Shown one piece after another: positions 1 through 8,831 of a stretch of 64,000 nucleotides of DNA. This DNA comes from Pseudoduganella rivuli (GTDB lineage: Bacteria; Pseudomonadota; Gammaproteobacteria; Burkholderiales; Burkholderiaceae_D). The stretch lies in the NCBI RefSeq assembly GCF_009674485.1, contig NZ_WKJJ01000004.1, forward strand, positions 62,001 to 126,000, written 5' to 3'. The position numbers were made by a program, and so were the translations under genes. A model generated the notes under the pieces. It had not been told where the DNA came from. It worked only from the letters and a program-made list of their open reading frames with translations, and did not search any database. The first letter of the stretch is position 1. Every line of letters starts with the position of its first letter.

Positions 1-1
1 C

Positions 2-52
2 GGGGTGAACGTGACGGTGGAGGGGGGCGAGTTCGCTTACGGATTCGCCTGA
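2..52 (+). CDS. C-terminal fragment of an unknown protein, cut by the window edge
   Basis: The frame starting at base 2 is open from the window edge and stops at a TGA ending at 52, giving 16 residues that end in the short string EFAYGFA. It is followed by a hairpin repeat, as expected at a gene end. Too little is present to name a family. The reading frame could also be chance, since it is so short. Confidence 0.3.
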   Translation, partial: GVNVTVEGGEFAYGFA

Positions 53-117
53 TACGGCAGGCACGCCGCGCGGGATTTTTGCCGCAGGCGAAGCCGCCGT
101 GCGTGCGTCAACGTGGC

Positions 118-160
118 GCATGCATGGCGGCTTGATGAAACCAAGCCGCCCTACGGAATT
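118..160. repeat. Dispersed hairpin repeat, copy 1
   Basis: An inverted repeat pairs 126-134 (GGCGGCTTG) with 142-150 (CAAGCCGCC) around a 7-base loop. It is flanked by GCATGCAT on the left and CTACGGAA on the right. The same flanks and stem recur near 42225 and, inverted, near 62308. It lies downstream of the methyltransferase stop (minus strand) and of the fragment at the window edge, so it may also act as a transcription end or mRNA-stabilising element. Confidence 0.7.
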
Positions 161-172
161 TGTGTTCCGTTG

Positions 173-1525
173 CTAACGCTTGCGTGCCCCTGCCAGCAGT
201 CCTGCAACCGGCTTGCCCGCCTCCTGCCGCAACGTGATGTGCTGCAACTCGCGCACCTCGAATCCCGCCTGTTCCAGCGCCGCGCGCACATAATGCTCCG
301 CATGGCTGTAGCGCCCATGCGGGTGCAGCAGCGACATGGCGTCCGGCGCCGCATCGACCGTCTGCTCCACGGTAAAGACCAGGTGTCCGTCGCCGCGCAA
401 GGCCCCCGCGGCGGCGGCAAACACGGCGTCCAGCGAACCGAAATAGCACAGCGTATCGGCTGACACGATCATGTCCCACGCCTGCCGCTGTTGCTGCAGC
501 CAGGCCGTCAGTTCGCCTTCATGCAGCGCATCGTAGCCGCCCCGTTCCCTGGCTTTGGCCAGCATGCCGGCCGACAGGTCGACGCCGTCCAGCCGGCGGG
601 CAAAGGGGCGCAGCAGCGGGCCGCACAGGCCGGTGCCGCAACCGGCGTCGAGGATGTCGAGCGCGGCCTGCGGCGCGCCCAGCAACTGGGCCGCCATGTC
701 GCCGCACAGCGACGGCGCCCGGTAGCCCAGCTTTTCCAGCACGCCGTCAAACGAGCCGGCAAAGCGGTCGAACACGGTTTGCACATAGGCGTCCGAGGCG
801 CGCTCCGGCGCGGCCGCGCCAGCGCCTTCGCAAGCCGCGATATGGTGCCGCACCACGGGATTGTCCGGTTCGAACTTTTCCCACTGGCGGTAAATTTCCA
901 GCGCTTCCTCGCGGCGTCCCTGCGATACCAGCGCGCGGGCCAGGTTACGGTACGCTTCCGGGTTTTCCGGCGAGTGCAGGATCGCGTTGCGGTAGGCGGA
1001 CAGCGCTTCCTTTTCCTCGCCGTTTTTCTTCAGCACGTGGCCCAGGTTGATCCAGCCCTGCGCGAACGTGGGGGCAATCGCCAGCGCGGCGCGGTAGCAT
1101 TCCGCCGCTTCCGGCAAGCGGTCCTGCGCGCGCAGCACCACGCCCAGGTTGTTGTGGGCCAGTGCGAAGTCGGGGCGGGCCGCCAGCACTTGGCGGTATG
1201 ACTGTTCCGCTTCCGCAAACAGCCCCATTTCCTTCTGGACGTTGCCCAGGTTGTTGCGGGCGTCGACGTAATCGGGCGCGATTTCCAGCGCGTTGCCGAT
1301 CAGGCGCAGCGCCGCGTCGTGGTGGCCCAGCTGGTGCTGCGCCACGCCCATGTAGTGCAGCGCGTCCGGGTGGCGCGGCGCCACCTCGAGGATGGCGGCA
1401 TAGTGCTGCGACGCGAGGCGGGGCTGGCCCTGGCGGTGCGTGTCGATGGCCAGTTGCAGCGCGTCGTTCAGTGAAATCTTTTGGCGTTCGGTCTTGCGCG
1501 CCATTTTTGTGTTGGATTTTCTCAT
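173..1525 (-). CDS. TPR-repeat SAM-dependent methyltransferase
   Basis: A 450-residue protein in two parts. Residues about 15-235 are helical tetratricopeptide repeats, roughly six of them, with the usual A-x-x-x-Y and P-x-x-A spacing. Residues about 250-420 form a class I methyltransferase domain with the SAM-binding motif DAGCGTGLCG and a following acidic strand end (GVDLS). The substrate cannot be read from sequence. The family occurs beside type VI secretion and surface-glycan genes. It lies 18 bases downstream of the TssB/TssC-like gene on the same strand and is probably co-transcribed with it. The start is ATG at 1525; a second ATG at 1504 (MARKT) is possible and neither has a strong ribosome site. 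Confidence 0.85.
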   Translation of the reverse strand: MRKSNTKMARKTERQKISLNDALQLAIDTHRQGQPRLASQHYAAILEVAPRHPDALHYMGVAQHQLGHHDAALRLIGNALEIAPDYVDARNNLGNVQKEMGLFAEAEQSYRQVLAARPDFALAHNNLGVVLRAQDRLPEAAECYRAALAIAPTFAQGWINLGHVLKKNGEEKEALSAYRNAILHSPENPEAYRNLARALVSQGRREEALEIYRQWEKFEPDNPVVRHHIAACEGAGAAAPERASDAYVQTVFDRFAGSFDGVLEKLGYRAPSLCGDMAAQLLGAPQAALDILDAGCGTGLCGPLLRPFARRLDGVDLSAGMLAKARERGGYDALHEGELTAWLQQQRQAWDMIVSADTLCYFGSLDAVFAAAAGALRGDGHLVFTVEQTVDAAPDAMSLLHPHGRYSHAEHYVRAALEQAGFEVRELQHITLRQEAGKPVAGLLAGARKR

Positions 1526-1543
1526 CGGGTCATTGTCAAAAAA

Positions 1544-2869
1544 TCAGGTATTCCAAGGCCCGGACAGTTCCGCGGCGGGATCGGCGATGGACTGGCTGCG
1601 CGCCAGGCGCACGGCCGCGCGCTGTTTATGGCTGAGCAGCGGCATCACGCCCTGCCGCAACAGCGCATCGCGCGCGGATTCGTCCAGCAGCATTTCCGCA
1701 CATGGCTGCAAATGCGACTCGCCGTCGCGGCGCACCACGTGGGCCGGCAAGTCGTCCAGGTCCAGCACGTCGCTGGCCGTCATGTCCCAGCCGTTTTCCT
1801 GGAACGCGCGGCCCAGCATGGCGGTGCAGGCCAGCGAACCGGCGCCCCACAGGTAGTGTTCATGTTCGAACCCGCCATCGGTTTCTTCAAAGGCAAACGC
1901 GGTGACGGGATCGGTGGCTTTGCCATAGGGCAGCCGCAGCAGGATGCGCGGGCAAGCCAGGGCAATCCATTTTGCCTGCTGGCTGGCGCGCAGCGCGTTC
2001 CAATCCGCCGCGGTTTCGGCGTCGCCGCCGCCGGGCGTGCCGGCGGCCAGCAGCGGGGCTTGCGCCTGCGCGGCCAGTGCGCCCAGTACCGACAGCGTAT
2101 GGATATCGGTGGCGCCGGTATCGAACCCATGCAGGCAGCACAGCAGCGACCACGGCTCGCTGTCCGCGCCGGCACGCTCGGTCAGTACGCGGTGCAGCGC
2201 CTGCGGGTCGGCGCGCAACTCGTCCGCGCCGACGTCGAGCACATGCAATTGCAATTCGTCGCCCAGTTCCAGGCTGGTGGTCAGCAAATGCGCGCCGCGC
2301 CATGTCGCTTCCATCCGCTGGAACGCCGGATCGTGCAACAGGGCGCGCATGCGCGACGCGATCACGGCATCGGCGGCCGCCACGTAATCGGCCTGGCGCG
2401 GGTCAGGGCCGGAAGGCAACTGGCCCACCAGTTGCCGCACCAGCCGGTCCAGCGGGGTGTGCGCCGCCGCTTGCGGCGCCGGGGCGGCAGGCGCATGCGC
2501 CTGTCCCGTCAAGTCCTGCGCCGCCTGCGCGAACGTGGCGGGATTGCGCAGGCGCTCGCGCTGGGCGCGCAAGTCCGTGAAGGCGTGGGATTTTTGATAC
2601 AGCTGGTCGGGATGGAAATCGTCCAGTTCCCGTACCTCCACCGCGATGGCGTCGCCGTCCACGGTGGCGCCGATGGCGGGCGCCAGCCGCGCCAGTTCGC
2701 GGTCGAAGTTGTCAATGTCGAGGCGGCGCGCGGCGCGTTGCGCCAGCGCCTGCGGCTTGTTCGTCCCGCTGAAGTCGCCCAGCAGCAGGATGCGGAACGG
2801 CTGGCCCGGCGCGGCAGGTTGCGCGTCCGGCAAGGCGAAGCCCAATTCGAATATCAGCGAAGCGGCCAT
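1544..2869 (-). CDS. Short TssB-TssC-like sheath protein (T6SS contractile sheath domain)
   Basis: A 441-residue protein. Residues about 20-145 resemble TssB (VipA): a strand RILLLGDFSG, then D-x-D-N-F-D, then a D-D-F-H-P-D-x-L segment. Residues about 175-420 resemble the N-terminal half of TssC (VipB), with a DPAFQRMEATWRG segment as in sheath large subunits. TssB (about 165) plus TssC (about 490) would be near 650 residues, so the TssC part is short and seems to lack the C-terminal sheath domain. It could be an accessory sheath-related or regulatory protein and not the main sheath. It is divergent from the DUF4280-vgrG pair across a 130-base AT-richer gap. The match to sheath families is from memory, so the exact family is uncertain. 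Confidence 0.7.
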   Translation of the reverse strand: MAASLIFELGFALPDAQPAAPGQPFRILLLGDFSGTNKPQALAQRAARRLDIDNFDRELARLAPAIGATVDGDAIAVEVRELDDFHPDQLYQKSHAFTDLRAQRERLRNPATFAQAAQDLTGQAHAPAAPAPQAAAHTPLDRLVRQLVGQLPSGPDPRQADYVAAADAVIASRMRALLHDPAFQRMEATWRGAHLLTTSLELGDELQLHVLDVGADELRADPQALHRVLTERAGADSEPWSLLCCLHGFDTGATDIHTLSVLGALAAQAQAPLLAAGTPGGGDAETAADWNALRASQQAKWIALACPRILLRLPYGKATDPVTAFAFEETDGGFEHEHYLWGAGSLACTAMLGRAFQENGWDMTASDVLDLDDLPAHVVRRDGESHLQPCAEMLLDESARDALLRQGVMPLLSHKQRAAVRLARSQSIADPAAELSGPWNT

Positions 2870-2999
2870 GGCAGTCTCCCCGTATGGTTGTGGCGCTATA
2901 GGTCGTGCGCGCAGCTTACTCTAAAACCTTACCTTTAAGACAGCTTTATCAGTCATAATAGGTTATTCGGCAAGATTGCCGTTGTAGTGTGGGGGAACT

Positions 3000-3389
3000 A
3001 TGCCGAACCAGGTATCGATGGGCGCCATGATGACGTGCACGTTTGGCGCCGCACCGTCATCGCTGGTGGTGCTGCCAAAGAATAAAGTGCTGGCCGAAGG
3101 CCCGCCGGCGGCCAATATCATGGACCATGTGCCGATGCTGAACATTATGCCGTTCGGCATGTGCAATTCGCCGGCCAATCCCACGGTGGCTGCCGCCACC
3201 GCCGCCGCCATGGGCGTGCTGACGCCGATGCCGTGCATCCCGATGACGTCCGCGCCTTGGGTGCCGGGCGCGCCCACTGTATTGATCGCCAATATGCCGG
3301 CGCTCGACAACGTCGCCAAGTGCATGTGCAACTGGGGCGGCGTGATCGGCTTCACCAATGCCGGCACCGTCAAGACCATGATTCCGTAA
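3000..3389 (+). CDS. DUF4280 PAAR-like T6SS spike-tip protein
   Basis: A 129-residue protein of the DUF4280 type, a PAAR-like family thought to cap the VgrG spike. It has the family's pattern of paired cysteines and prolines: CTFG near the start, ANIMDHVP, PFGMC, then NP followed by an alanine-rich stretch, a PC-x-P segment and a C-terminal C-x-C-x-WGG. There is no C-terminal extension, so it is a bare tip and not a fused toxin. It starts at ATG 3000 after a GGGGGAA ribosome site and ends 23 bases before vgrG. Order and spacing suggest it is made together with VgrG and sits on that spike. Confidence 0.85.
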   Translation: MPNQVSMGAMMTCTFGAAPSSLVVLPKNKVLAEGPPAANIMDHVPMLNIMPFGMCNSPANPTVAAATAAAMGVLTPMPCIPMTSAPWVPGAPTVLIANMPALDNVAKCMCNWGGVIGFTNAGTVKTMIP

Positions 3390-3412
3390 GTTTCCATAAG
3401 CGCGTTCGTCCC

Positions 3413-5527
3413 ATGCCAGTTACGCAAGCCAACCGTCAAGTATCCGTTACCACCAAGGCCGGCGCCGATGTGCTGCTGTTCGACCGCATGACGGGCAGCG
3501 AACAGCTGGGCCGCCTGTCCGAATTCCGCGTGCAACTGTTGTCCGCCAAGCCGGACGTGAAAATCGCCGACGTGCTGGGCAAGCCGCTGGGCGTGCACGT
3601 GCGGCTGGCCGATGGCTCCAAGCGCCATTTCCACGGCATCGTGACCCGGTTTGCCAGCCAGGGTTGGCGCGACGGCTTTTCCCGTTATGAAGCGACCGTG
3701 CATCCGTGGCTGTGGCTGCTGACGCGGGCGTCGAATTGCCGGATTTTCCAGGAAAAGTCCGTGGTCGATATCGTCAAGGCCGTGTGCCAGGACGCGTCGT
3801 ACGGTGGCGTGGTCAACCTCGATGTCAATTCACTGTCCGGCACCTACGAGGCGCTGCCATATTGCGTGCAATACCGCGAGACGGACTTTCATTTCGTGTG
3901 CCGCCTGCTGGAAGAAGCGGGCATTTATTACTACTTCACGCACGACGAGGATAAGCACACCATGGTGCTGGCCGATTCGTATGGCGCTCATGCGACGATT
4001 CCCGGCTATGGCACGGTGGAGTTCTCCGGGGAGGAAGGGCGCCGTATCGTCGACCAGGAAGCGGTCTATGGCTGGGAAGCGAATGGCGAAATCCAGTCCA
4101 GCGCCTACGTGCTGAACGACTTCGACTTTGAAAAAGCCGCCTCCAGCACCAGCGGCGGCCTTGTGGTGAAATCCACGATTGCCGCGGCCTTCGGCCAGCA
4201 ATCGTTCGAGCAGTACGATTATCCCGGCAACTACACGGTGGCCGGCACCGGCACCAGCCTGGCGCGGGGGCGCATGGAAAGCCTGCATGGCCAGTGCGAG
4301 GAAATCGCCGGCAACGGCAATGTGCGGGGCCTGACGCCGGGCGGCCTGTTCAAGCTGGCCAATCATCCGCGCGACGACCAGAACCGCGAATTCCTCGTCA
4401 CGGCCGCGCAATATGAGGTCACAGGAGACGAATATGCCAGCGGCGGCGCGGAACCGCTGGATTTCCAGTGCCAATTCAAGGCCGTGGGCAAGGAACATAA
4501 TTACCGGCCGCCGCGCATTCACAACAAGCCGTTCGTGCAGGGGCCGCAGACCGCCATGGTGGTCGGCAAATCCGGCGAGGAAATCTGGACCGACAAATAT
4601 GGCCGTATCAAGGTGCAGTTCCACTGGGACCGCGATGGCAAGGACGATGAAAAAAGTTCGTGCTGGGTGCGCGTGCAGCAAACGTGGGCCGGCAAGGGTT
4701 GGGGCAGCATCTTCATTCCCCGCATCGGCATGGAAGTGGTGGTCAGTTTCCTCGAGGGCGACCCGGACCGGCCGCTGGTGACAGGCTGCGTCTATAACGG
4801 CGATGCGATGCCGCCCTATGCGCTGCCGGGCGAGCAGACCAAATCCACCGTCAAGACCAATACGTCCAAGGGCGGCGGCGGGTTCAATGAACTGCGCTTC
4901 GAAGACAAGAAGGACAGCGAGGAAATCTTCATCCAGGCGGAAAAGGATTTCAACCGCGTGGTCAAGAACAACGACACCCTGAAAGTCGGTTTCGAAAAGA
5001 AGGACAAGGGTGACCAGACCATCCAGATCAAGAACGACCGCAGCCTCGATGTCGGCCACGACCACAAGGAACATGTGGTCAACGACCATACGGTGGCGAT
5101 CGACCATGACCAGAAAACCACGGTGAAGAACGACCAGACGGTCACCGTCAATAACAACCAGACGGTAGGCGTGGACAAGGACCGCAAGCTGACGGTGGGT
5201 GGTGACCAGACCACCACCATTACCGGTGCACATACGGTGAAGGTGGACGGCGACGAGAAGATCACCGTGGCCGGCGCGCAGAAAACCGCCGTCACGGGCG
5301 ATATCAAGACCACCGGCAGCAAGACCATCGTGATCGAAGCCACGACGTCGATAGAATTGAAAGTGGGCGGCAGCAGCATCAAGATCGAGCCGGCCAAGAT
5401 CACGGTCAAGTCGCCGGAACTGCTGTTGCAGGCCGATGCCAATGCGACCGTGAAGTCCGGGGCGATGATGTCCGTGAAGTCCGGCGCCATCATGACGATT
5501 GAAGGCGCACTGGTGAAGATTAACTGA
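3413..5527 (+). CDS. vgrG: Type VI secretion spike protein VgrG
   Basis: A 704-residue VgrG. The N-terminal half is the gp27-like base with the hallmark segment around YRETDFHFVCRLLEEAG. The middle (about 370-480) is the gp5-like OB fold with DKYGRIKVQFHWD and GDPDRPLVTG. The last 200 residues are degenerate short repeats (N/D-D-Q-T-V-x-V and similar), a beta-helical needle. It ends at a valine-lysine-isoleucine-asparagine tail with no added effector domain, so cargo must be carried by the tip or adaptors. The frame is open well upstream, through the DUF4280 gene, but ATG 3413 gives the normal N-terminus. No effector or immunity gene follows it. Confidence 0.93.
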   Translation: MPVTQANRQVSVTTKAGADVLLFDRMTGSEQLGRLSEFRVQLLSAKPDVKIADVLGKPLGVHVRLADGSKRHFHGIVTRFASQGWRDGFSRYEATVHPWLWLLTRASNCRIFQEKSVVDIVKAVCQDASYGGVVNLDVNSLSGTYEALPYCVQYRETDFHFVCRLLEEAGIYYYFTHDEDKHTMVLADSYGAHATIPGYGTVEFSGEEGRRIVDQEAVYGWEANGEIQSSAYVLNDFDFEKAASSTSGGLVVKSTIAAAFGQQSFEQYDYPGNYTVAGTGTSLARGRMESLHGQCEEIAGNGNVRGLTPGGLFKLANHPRDDQNREFLVTAAQYEVTGDEYASGGAEPLDFQCQFKAVGKEHNYRPPRIHNKPFVQGPQTAMVVGKSGEEIWTDKYGRIKVQFHWDRDGKDDEKSSCWVRVQQTWAGKGWGSIFIPRIGMEVVVSFLEGDPDRPLVTGCVYNGDAMPPYALPGEQTKSTVKTNTSKGGGGFNELRFEDKKDSEEIFIQAEKDFNRVVKNNDTLKVGFEKKDKGDQTIQIKNDRSLDVGHDHKEHVVNDHTVAIDHDQKTTVKNDQTVTVNNNQTVGVDKDRKLTVGGDQTTTITGAHTVKVDGDEKITVAGAQKTAVTGDIKTTGSKTIVIEATTSIELKVGGSSIKIEPAKITVKSPELLLQADANATVKSGAMMSVKSGAIMTIEGALVKIN

Positions 5528-5535
5528 CGTAGCCT

Positions 5536-5563
5536 TTGAGAGCGGCAAGGGCGCCTTTATAAT
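5536..5563 (+). promoter_or_regulatory. Sigma70-type promoter of the tagH-tssKLM-tagF operon
   Basis: The -35 hexamer TTGAGA (5536-5541) and the -10 hexamer TATAAT (5558-5563) are 16 bases apart, and tagH starts 28 bases after the -10. An inverted repeat AGCGGCAA (5541-5548) / TTGCCGCT (5563-5570) straddles the spacer and -10, which could be an operator or a hairpin. Hexamer match and position are seen directly; activity is inferred. Confidence 0.6.
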
Positions 5564-5591
5564 TGCCGCTGCGACTAACAGAATAGAACCA

Positions 5592-7472
5592 ATGTCTTTA
5601 ACCCTGCGAGTGCAGACCTACCGAAAACAGGCGCCCGCCGCGCCGGTCGAGCGCCGTTTCGACCAGCTGGGCGGGACCATCGGCCGTGCGGCCGGCAATG
5701 ACCTGGAATTGCCCGATCCGGGCAAATACATTTCGCGCAACCACAGCAAGATCGATTTTGCCGACGGCCGCTATACGCTGATGGACCTGGGCGCGAATCC
5801 CAGCTGGATCAACGACCGTCCAGTCGGCGCCGGCAAGGTGGCCAGCCTGGAACACGGCGACCGCCTGATGATCGGCGATTACGTGCTGGAAGTGCTGGTG
5901 GAACAGCCGTCCGGCCTCGCGCCGCCCGTGTTCAGTACGGAAACGTCCGAAGCATTGCCATTCCAGGCGCAACCGGTTGCGCCGGGCGGGTCCGCGCCAC
6001 CCCAGTTCGAGCCGGTGGCCGATACCCTGGCCGGCATGAAAGTGCTGGACGTGGCGGGCCATTTCGATGGCCTGGCCGCGCCGTCGGCCAACGACCCGCT
6101 GGGCCTGGGCCGGCAGGGCGAGGCGCAGGTGCCGACGCCGCAGCAGATCGCCGCTTATCGAGGTTCGGAAGCGGACCACGCGGCGCCGCAATTCATGCCG
6201 ATGCACGGTGGATTGCTGCCGGGGCAGCAGCCCGCGATCGCCACGCCGGAGGGAGTGCCGGCGCAGCCTTATGTCCCGCCGCCGCAACCACCGCAGCAAG
6301 CGCAAGGCTGGCCGGCGCCATTCCAGGCAACGGGCCAGGCGCCCGCCGCACAGGCATGGCCTGCGGCATTCCCGGCGGCCGGTTCGCCGCAACCGTCGCC
6401 GCTGGCGCCTTCGCCCTACGCGCCGGAACCGACGGTCCTGGTGATGCGCACGCCAACCGCCGCGCCGACCGCGCCGCCGCCACCGGCGGTCTTCATTCCC
6501 GACGATTACGATCCGCTGGCGGATTTGATGGCGCCGCGCGCCCCGTCCGCCGTGCAGGCCGCCGGCGCTGCGCCGGTTGCGGTGCAAGCCGGCTGGCCGG
6601 CGCCGCAGGCGGCCATGCACACCATGCCGGGTATTCCCGGTATGTCGGCGCAGCCGGTGCCGCCGCAGGCCCACGTGCAGCATCACATACAGCAACCACA
6701 GTCCATGCCGGGCTGGCCTGCCGCGTCCGGTGCGGGTCCGCACGGCGCATGGCCGGAATCCGCGCCGCAGCAACCGGCGGCCCAGCCGGGCTGGCCTCAG
6801 CCGGGACACGGCATTGCGCCACCGCCGTATCCGGGCGGCGCGGCTTACCCGTATCCGCCGCAGCCGGCAATGCAGGGAGGGCAGGGTGATGCCGTGCTGC
6901 AGGCGCTGTTGCGCGGCATGGGCTTGTCGGCGTTGCAACTGAACCGCAGTCCCGTGGAAACAGCGGAACTGGCGGGCGCCATGCTGCGCGAAGCCGTTTC
7001 CGGCACCATGGCGGTGCTGATGGCGCGCGCCATGACCAAGCGCGAAAGCCGGCTGGACATGACGGTGCTGGGGGCGCAGGCGAACAACCCGCTGAAATTC
7101 TTCCCGGACGCGGAAAGCGCGCTGGCGCAAATGCTGACCAACGCCATGAGCGGCTACATGCCGCCCGTGAAAGCCATCGGCAGCGCCTACGACGACTTGA
7201 AGGCGCACGAACTGGCCGTGATTGCCGGCATGCGCGCCGCGCTGAAAGGCGTGATGGTGCGCTTCGACCCGGCGCAGATCGAGGCGCAGGAGCCGGAAGG
7301 CGTGATGGACAAGATGATGACCACGGCGCGCAAGGCCCGTATGTGGGACAGCATGTGCGCGCTGTACGACGATATCGTGCGCGAAGCGGACGACGATTTC
7401 CAGCACCTGTTCGGCGAAAAATTCTCGGCGGCCTACGAAGACCAGATCGGCCGCCTGCACCGTAATCCGTGA
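5592..7472 (+). CDS. tagH: FHA-domain T6SS protein TagH
   Basis: A 626-residue protein. Residues about 1-105 are a forkhead-associated domain, with GRAAGN, SRNHSKI and a later IND segment typical of phosphothreonine-peptide binding. Residues about 110-430 are a long proline/alanine/glutamine-rich linker with almost no other features. The last 200 residues are the conserved C-terminal domain of the T6SS FHA family (around LLRGMGL and NPLKFFPDAE). FHA proteins read threonine phosphorylation by the PpkA-type kinase and promote T6SS assembly. Kinase and phosphatase genes of this kind lie 7-10 kb downstream in the same locus. It is the first gene after a recognisable promoter and precedes tssK by 24 bases. 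Confidence 0.9.
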   Translation: MSLTLRVQTYRKQAPAAPVERRFDQLGGTIGRAAGNDLELPDPGKYISRNHSKIDFADGRYTLMDLGANPSWINDRPVGAGKVASLEHGDRLMIGDYVLEVLVEQPSGLAPPVFSTETSEALPFQAQPVAPGGSAPPQFEPVADTLAGMKVLDVAGHFDGLAAPSANDPLGLGRQGEAQVPTPQQIAAYRGSEADHAAPQFMPMHGGLLPGQQPAIATPEGVPAQPYVPPPQPPQQAQGWPAPFQATGQAPAAQAWPAAFPAAGSPQPSPLAPSPYAPEPTVLVMRTPTAAPTAPPPPAVFIPDDYDPLADLMAPRAPSAVQAAGAAPVAVQAGWPAPQAAMHTMPGIPGMSAQPVPPQAHVQHHIQQPQSMPGWPAASGAGPHGAWPESAPQQPAAQPGWPQPGHGIAPPPYPGGAAYPYPPQPAMQGGQGDAVLQALLRGMGLSALQLNRSPVETAELAGAMLREAVSGTMAVLMARAMTKRESRLDMTVLGAQANNPLKFFPDAESALAQMLTNAMSGYMPPVKAIGSAYDDLKAHELAVIAGMRAALKGVMVRFDPAQIEAQEPEGVMDKMMTTARKARMWDSMCALYDDIVREADDDFQHLFGEKFSAAYEDQIGRLHRNP

Positions 7473-7496
7473 ACAGAGATGAATTGAGAAAACCCT

Positions 7497-8828
7497 ATGT
7501 CGTGGAACCGTAAAGTAATCTGGTCTGAAGGCATGCTGCTGCAGCCGCAGCACTTGCAGCAGCACGACCGCTACCTGCAAACCCAGCTGGAAAGCCGTGT
7601 CGGCCGCCTGCGCCCCTATGCGTGGGGTTTTTCATCGCTGAAGATCGACGAACAGCAACTGGCGCTGGGCCGCCTGGCGATCCTGTCGTGCAGCGGCGTG
7701 CTGCCGGACGGCACGCCGTTCTCGCTGCCGCAGGACGATGATTTGCCGCTGCCGTTCGACATCCCGGAAGATGCGCGCAATGCGCTGGTGGTGCTGGCGC
7801 TGCCGCTGCGCCGCCCCGGGGTTCCGGAAACCAATGACAGCCCGGCCGCCGACAATTATGCGCGGCACGGCGCGGTCGACCATGAAGCGTGGGACAGCAA
7901 CGGCCTCGATAACAGTGCGCTGATGCAGGTCGGGCGCATGCGCGTAAAACTGGCGCTGGAAACCGACGTGGCCAACGCCTATGCCTGCATCGGCGTGGCG
8001 CGTGTGATCGAGCGCCGCCCGGACAACCGCGTGGTGCTCGACACCGAATACTGCCCGCCATGCCTGGATTTCCGCGTCGCGCACCGGCTGGGCAGCTTTG
8101 CCGACGAAGTGGTGGGATTGCTGCACCAGCGCGGCGACGCGCTGGGTAACCGGCTGTCGCAACCCGGTTCGGCCGGCGCGGCGGAAATCGCCGACTTCCT
8201 GCTGCTGCAAGTGATCAACCGCGCGGAACCGCTGTTCGGCCACCTGGCCACGATGACGGGCCTGCATCCCGAAGAGTATTACCGCGCCGCCGTGCAATTG
8301 GCGGGGGAACTGGCCACGTTTTCGCCCGGGACCAAGCGCGCCGTCCAGTATCCGGTGTACCGGCATGAACAGTTGCGCGAAACCTTCCTGCCCGTGATGG
8401 AAGACTTGCGCCAGGCGCTGTCGATGGTGATGGATACGCACGCCGTGCCGATCCCGCTGGAAGAACGCCAGTTCGGCATCCGCGTGGCGGTCATGCGCGA
8501 CCCGGAACTGGTGAAATCCGCGTCCTTCATCCTGATGGTCAATGCGCACATGCCGCCGGAAGCCGTGCGCACCAGCTTCCCGCGCCAGGTCAAGATCGGG
8601 TCAGTGGAAAAGATCCGCGACCTCGTCAACCTGCAATTGCCGGGTATCGCGCTGCGTCCATTGCCGGTGGCGCCGCGCCAGTTGCCGTTCCACGCGGGCT
8701 TTGTCTACTTTGAACTGGACCGCAACAGCGAATACTGGCAACAGCTGACGAGTTCCGCTGGCTTTGCCATGCACGTGGCGGGCGAATTCCCCGGGCTGCA
8801 AATGGAGTTCTGGGCCATCCGGAAATAA
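7497..8828 (+). CDS. tssK: T6SS baseplate subunit TssK
   Basis: A 443-residue TssK, the baseplate adaptor that links the TssEFG wedges to the TssJLM membrane complex. The N-terminus SWNRKVIWSEGMLLQPQH is the family hallmark. A C-terminal segment near PRQLPFHAGFVYFELDR matches the domain that binds TssL/TssM. Length is normal (about 440-450). It starts at ATG 7497 and ends three bases before tssL. Confidence 0.96.
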   Translation: MSWNRKVIWSEGMLLQPQHLQQHDRYLQTQLESRVGRLRPYAWGFSSLKIDEQQLALGRLAILSCSGVLPDGTPFSLPQDDDLPLPFDIPEDARNALVVLALPLRRPGVPETNDSPAADNYARHGAVDHEAWDSNGLDNSALMQVGRMRVKLALETDVANAYACIGVARVIERRPDNRVVLDTEYCPPCLDFRVAHRLGSFADEVVGLLHQRGDALGNRLSQPGSAGAAEIADFLLLQVINRAEPLFGHLATMTGLHPEEYYRAAVQLAGELATFSPGTKRAVQYPVYRHEQLRETFLPVMEDLRQALSMVMDTHAVPIPLEERQFGIRVAVMRDPELVKSASFILMVNAHMPPEAVRTSFPRQVKIGSVEKIRDLVNLQLPGIALRPLPVAPRQLPFHAGFVYFELDRNSEYWQQLTSSAGFAMHVAGEFPGLQMEFWAIRK

Positions 8829-8831
8829 GCA

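Noticed and set aside
3830..5548. Antisense open frame across vgrG
   Set aside because: Composition follows from the VgrG codons read backward, with no start signal or domain.
6100..6850. Possible separate gene in the proline/alanine-rich middle of tagH
   Set aside because: Alternative frames are arginine-rich shadows; the linker is a normal feature of T6SS FHA proteins.
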